DNA of 42,561 bases from Alteromonadaceae bacterium Bs31 (lineage in GTDB: Bacteria; Pseudomonadota; Gammaproteobacteria; Pseudomonadales; Cellvibrionaceae). Made by a program: the position numbers and the translations under genes. Below the pieces are notes generated by a model. That model searched no databases, was not told the DNA's origin, and saw only the letters and a program-made list of their open reading frames with translations. The stretch covers positions 1 to 42,561 of the forward strand of contig FXAI01000018.1 of assembly GCA_900177435.1 (NCBI GenBank), given 5' to 3'. This document shows, piece after piece, positions 41,934-42,561 of the stretch (its first letter is position 1; the number at the start of each line of letters is the position of its first letter).

Positions 41934-42409
41934 TAGACTGGTGACAGCAAAAGGCACAGCTTCCTGGGTATAGCTTCTTGGGTATAGCGTTTTGGTTAAA
42001 GTACTAAGGCCCTATCTCAAAAAGCTATGCCCGATTGCCATGCAGTAAAATGGGAAACAGGGCTCACAGAGCAACACAAGCCCCCAGATAAGCCGGCGGA
42101 ATTCGCGTCGGCTTTTTTATTGGCTTGCCGCTAGTGCGCGCTCAGGGGCAAACGATGAAAAAAAACCACCTCAAGCTCACTGTCAAACCTCCACGCTAGC
42201 CTGTCACTTACGAAACCCACACAACACACCGTATACCCCATAACCCGCAGCTTACCCGCTTAACAAGCACCCACAAGCTGAAACGGCCACACCATCCACC
42301 ATACAGCCCTTTATCCCCAAGCAAAAAGGAGCACAACCCTCTTGACTAAGGAACTACAGACAGGTTTAATACGCAGCCTTCGCGGCCAGCACCAGCCCGA
42401 ACAGAATTT
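41934..42409. other. Intergenic with terminator and short repeat
   Basis: CTTCCTGGGTATAG and CTTCTTGGGTATAG stand side by side at 41960-41987. A terminator lies at 42090-42119 (see separate entry). The rest up to the tRNA is without recognisable features. Confidence 0.45.
42090..42119 (+). terminator. Intrinsic terminator after GH12 gene
   Basis: AAGCCG and CGGCTT enclose an inner palindrome around GCGGAATTCGC and run into TTTTTTAT. It lies about 160 bases after the GH12 stop codon. Confidence 0.8.
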
Positions 42410-42485
42410 GCCCAGATAGCTCAGTCGGTAGAGCAGGGGATTGAAAATCCCCGTGTCGGTGGTTCGATTCCGCCTCTGGGCACCA
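42410..42485 (+). tRNA. tRNA-Phe (anticodon GAA) with encoded CCA
   Basis: 76 bases folding as a full cloverleaf: acceptor GCCCAGA/TCTGGGC, D-arm GCTC...GAGC, anticodon stem GGGGA/TCCCC with loop carrying GAA at 42443-42445 (positions 34-36), T-arm with GGTTCGATTCC, discriminator A and genomically encoded CCA. A terminator hairpin with T-run follows at once. Confidence 0.97.
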
Positions 42486-42487
42486 CA

Positions 42488-42518
42488 CAAAAAAGCCTCG
42501 CATATGCGGGGCTTTTTT
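42488..42518 (+). terminator. Intrinsic terminator of the tRNA-Phe gene
   Basis: AAAAAAGCCTCGCAT and ATGCGGGGCTTTTTT form an almost perfect stem with a T-run, 3 bases after the CCA end. Confidence 0.92.
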
Positions 42519-42561
42519 GTGTTTGCACAGAGACGGATGAGAACCACCGACTGGTTCGACC

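Noticed and set aside
42311..42547. Minus-strand 78-codon frame across the tRNA
   Set aside because: It reads the complement of the tRNA-Phe gene and its terminator; peptides of the RRNRTTDTGIFNPLLYRLSYLG type are a well-known artefact of tRNA genes.

Overview
The window looks like chromosomal DNA of a marine or plant-litter gammaproteobacterium of the Cellvibrionaceae type (Saccharophagus, Teredinibacter, Cellvibrio and relatives). This is inferred from secreted enzymes with long polyserine linkers, CBM2, CBM35-like and CBM5/12-like modules, large TonB-dependent receptors, and a concentration of pectin and hemicellulose enzymes. No species can be named from the sequence alone.

Layout. 1-2090 is a piece of an integron cassette array: three small genes on the minus strand, each followed by an attC site whose outer boxes match exactly, with a transposase fragment at the left edge and no integrase in view. 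2091-2790 is degenerate DNA with 30-bp direct repeats and a possible ankyrin-gene remnant. 2791-13752 is the first plant-polysaccharide block: two surface lipoproteins of beta-helix type, a DUF6933-type gene, a small outer-membrane barrel, a PL1 pectate lyase, an esterase and a GH35 beta-galactosidase. 13796-16352 is a complete AmmeMemoRadiSam trio (amrA and amrB diverging from amrS). 16382-19210 holds a structured leader or small RNA with a strong promoter and terminator, then rtcB (RNA ligase), a 313-aa protein of unknown family and a 59-aa basic protein. This is the best candidate for an undescribed system. A PPOX-type gene and a palindromic MITE-like element follow.

20303-26807 is an oxidation/uptake module: cytochrome c-PQQ sugar dehydrogenase, HbpS/GlcG-like protein and TonB receptor on the minus strand, divergent from a membrane-anchored CadC/ToxR-type regulator with a periplasmic beta-propeller. 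27398-41933 is the second polysaccharide block: CE12 rhamnogalacturonan acetylesterase, a CBM2-beta-propeller protein, a large TonB receptor, a PL10 pectate lyase, a metzincin-type lipoprotein protease with a small secreted neighbour, and a three-domain GH12 enzyme. A tRNA-Phe gene with its terminator lies at the right edge.

How it may work together (inference): surface and secreted lyases (PL1, PL10, possibly the beta-helix lipoproteins) cut homogalacturonan, esterases remove acetyl groups, GH35 and GH12 attack galactose side chains and xyloglucan or glucan, and the large TonB receptor imports the oligosaccharides. The PQQ dehydrogenase oxidises sugars in the periplasm, perhaps with PQQ brought in by the linked receptor.
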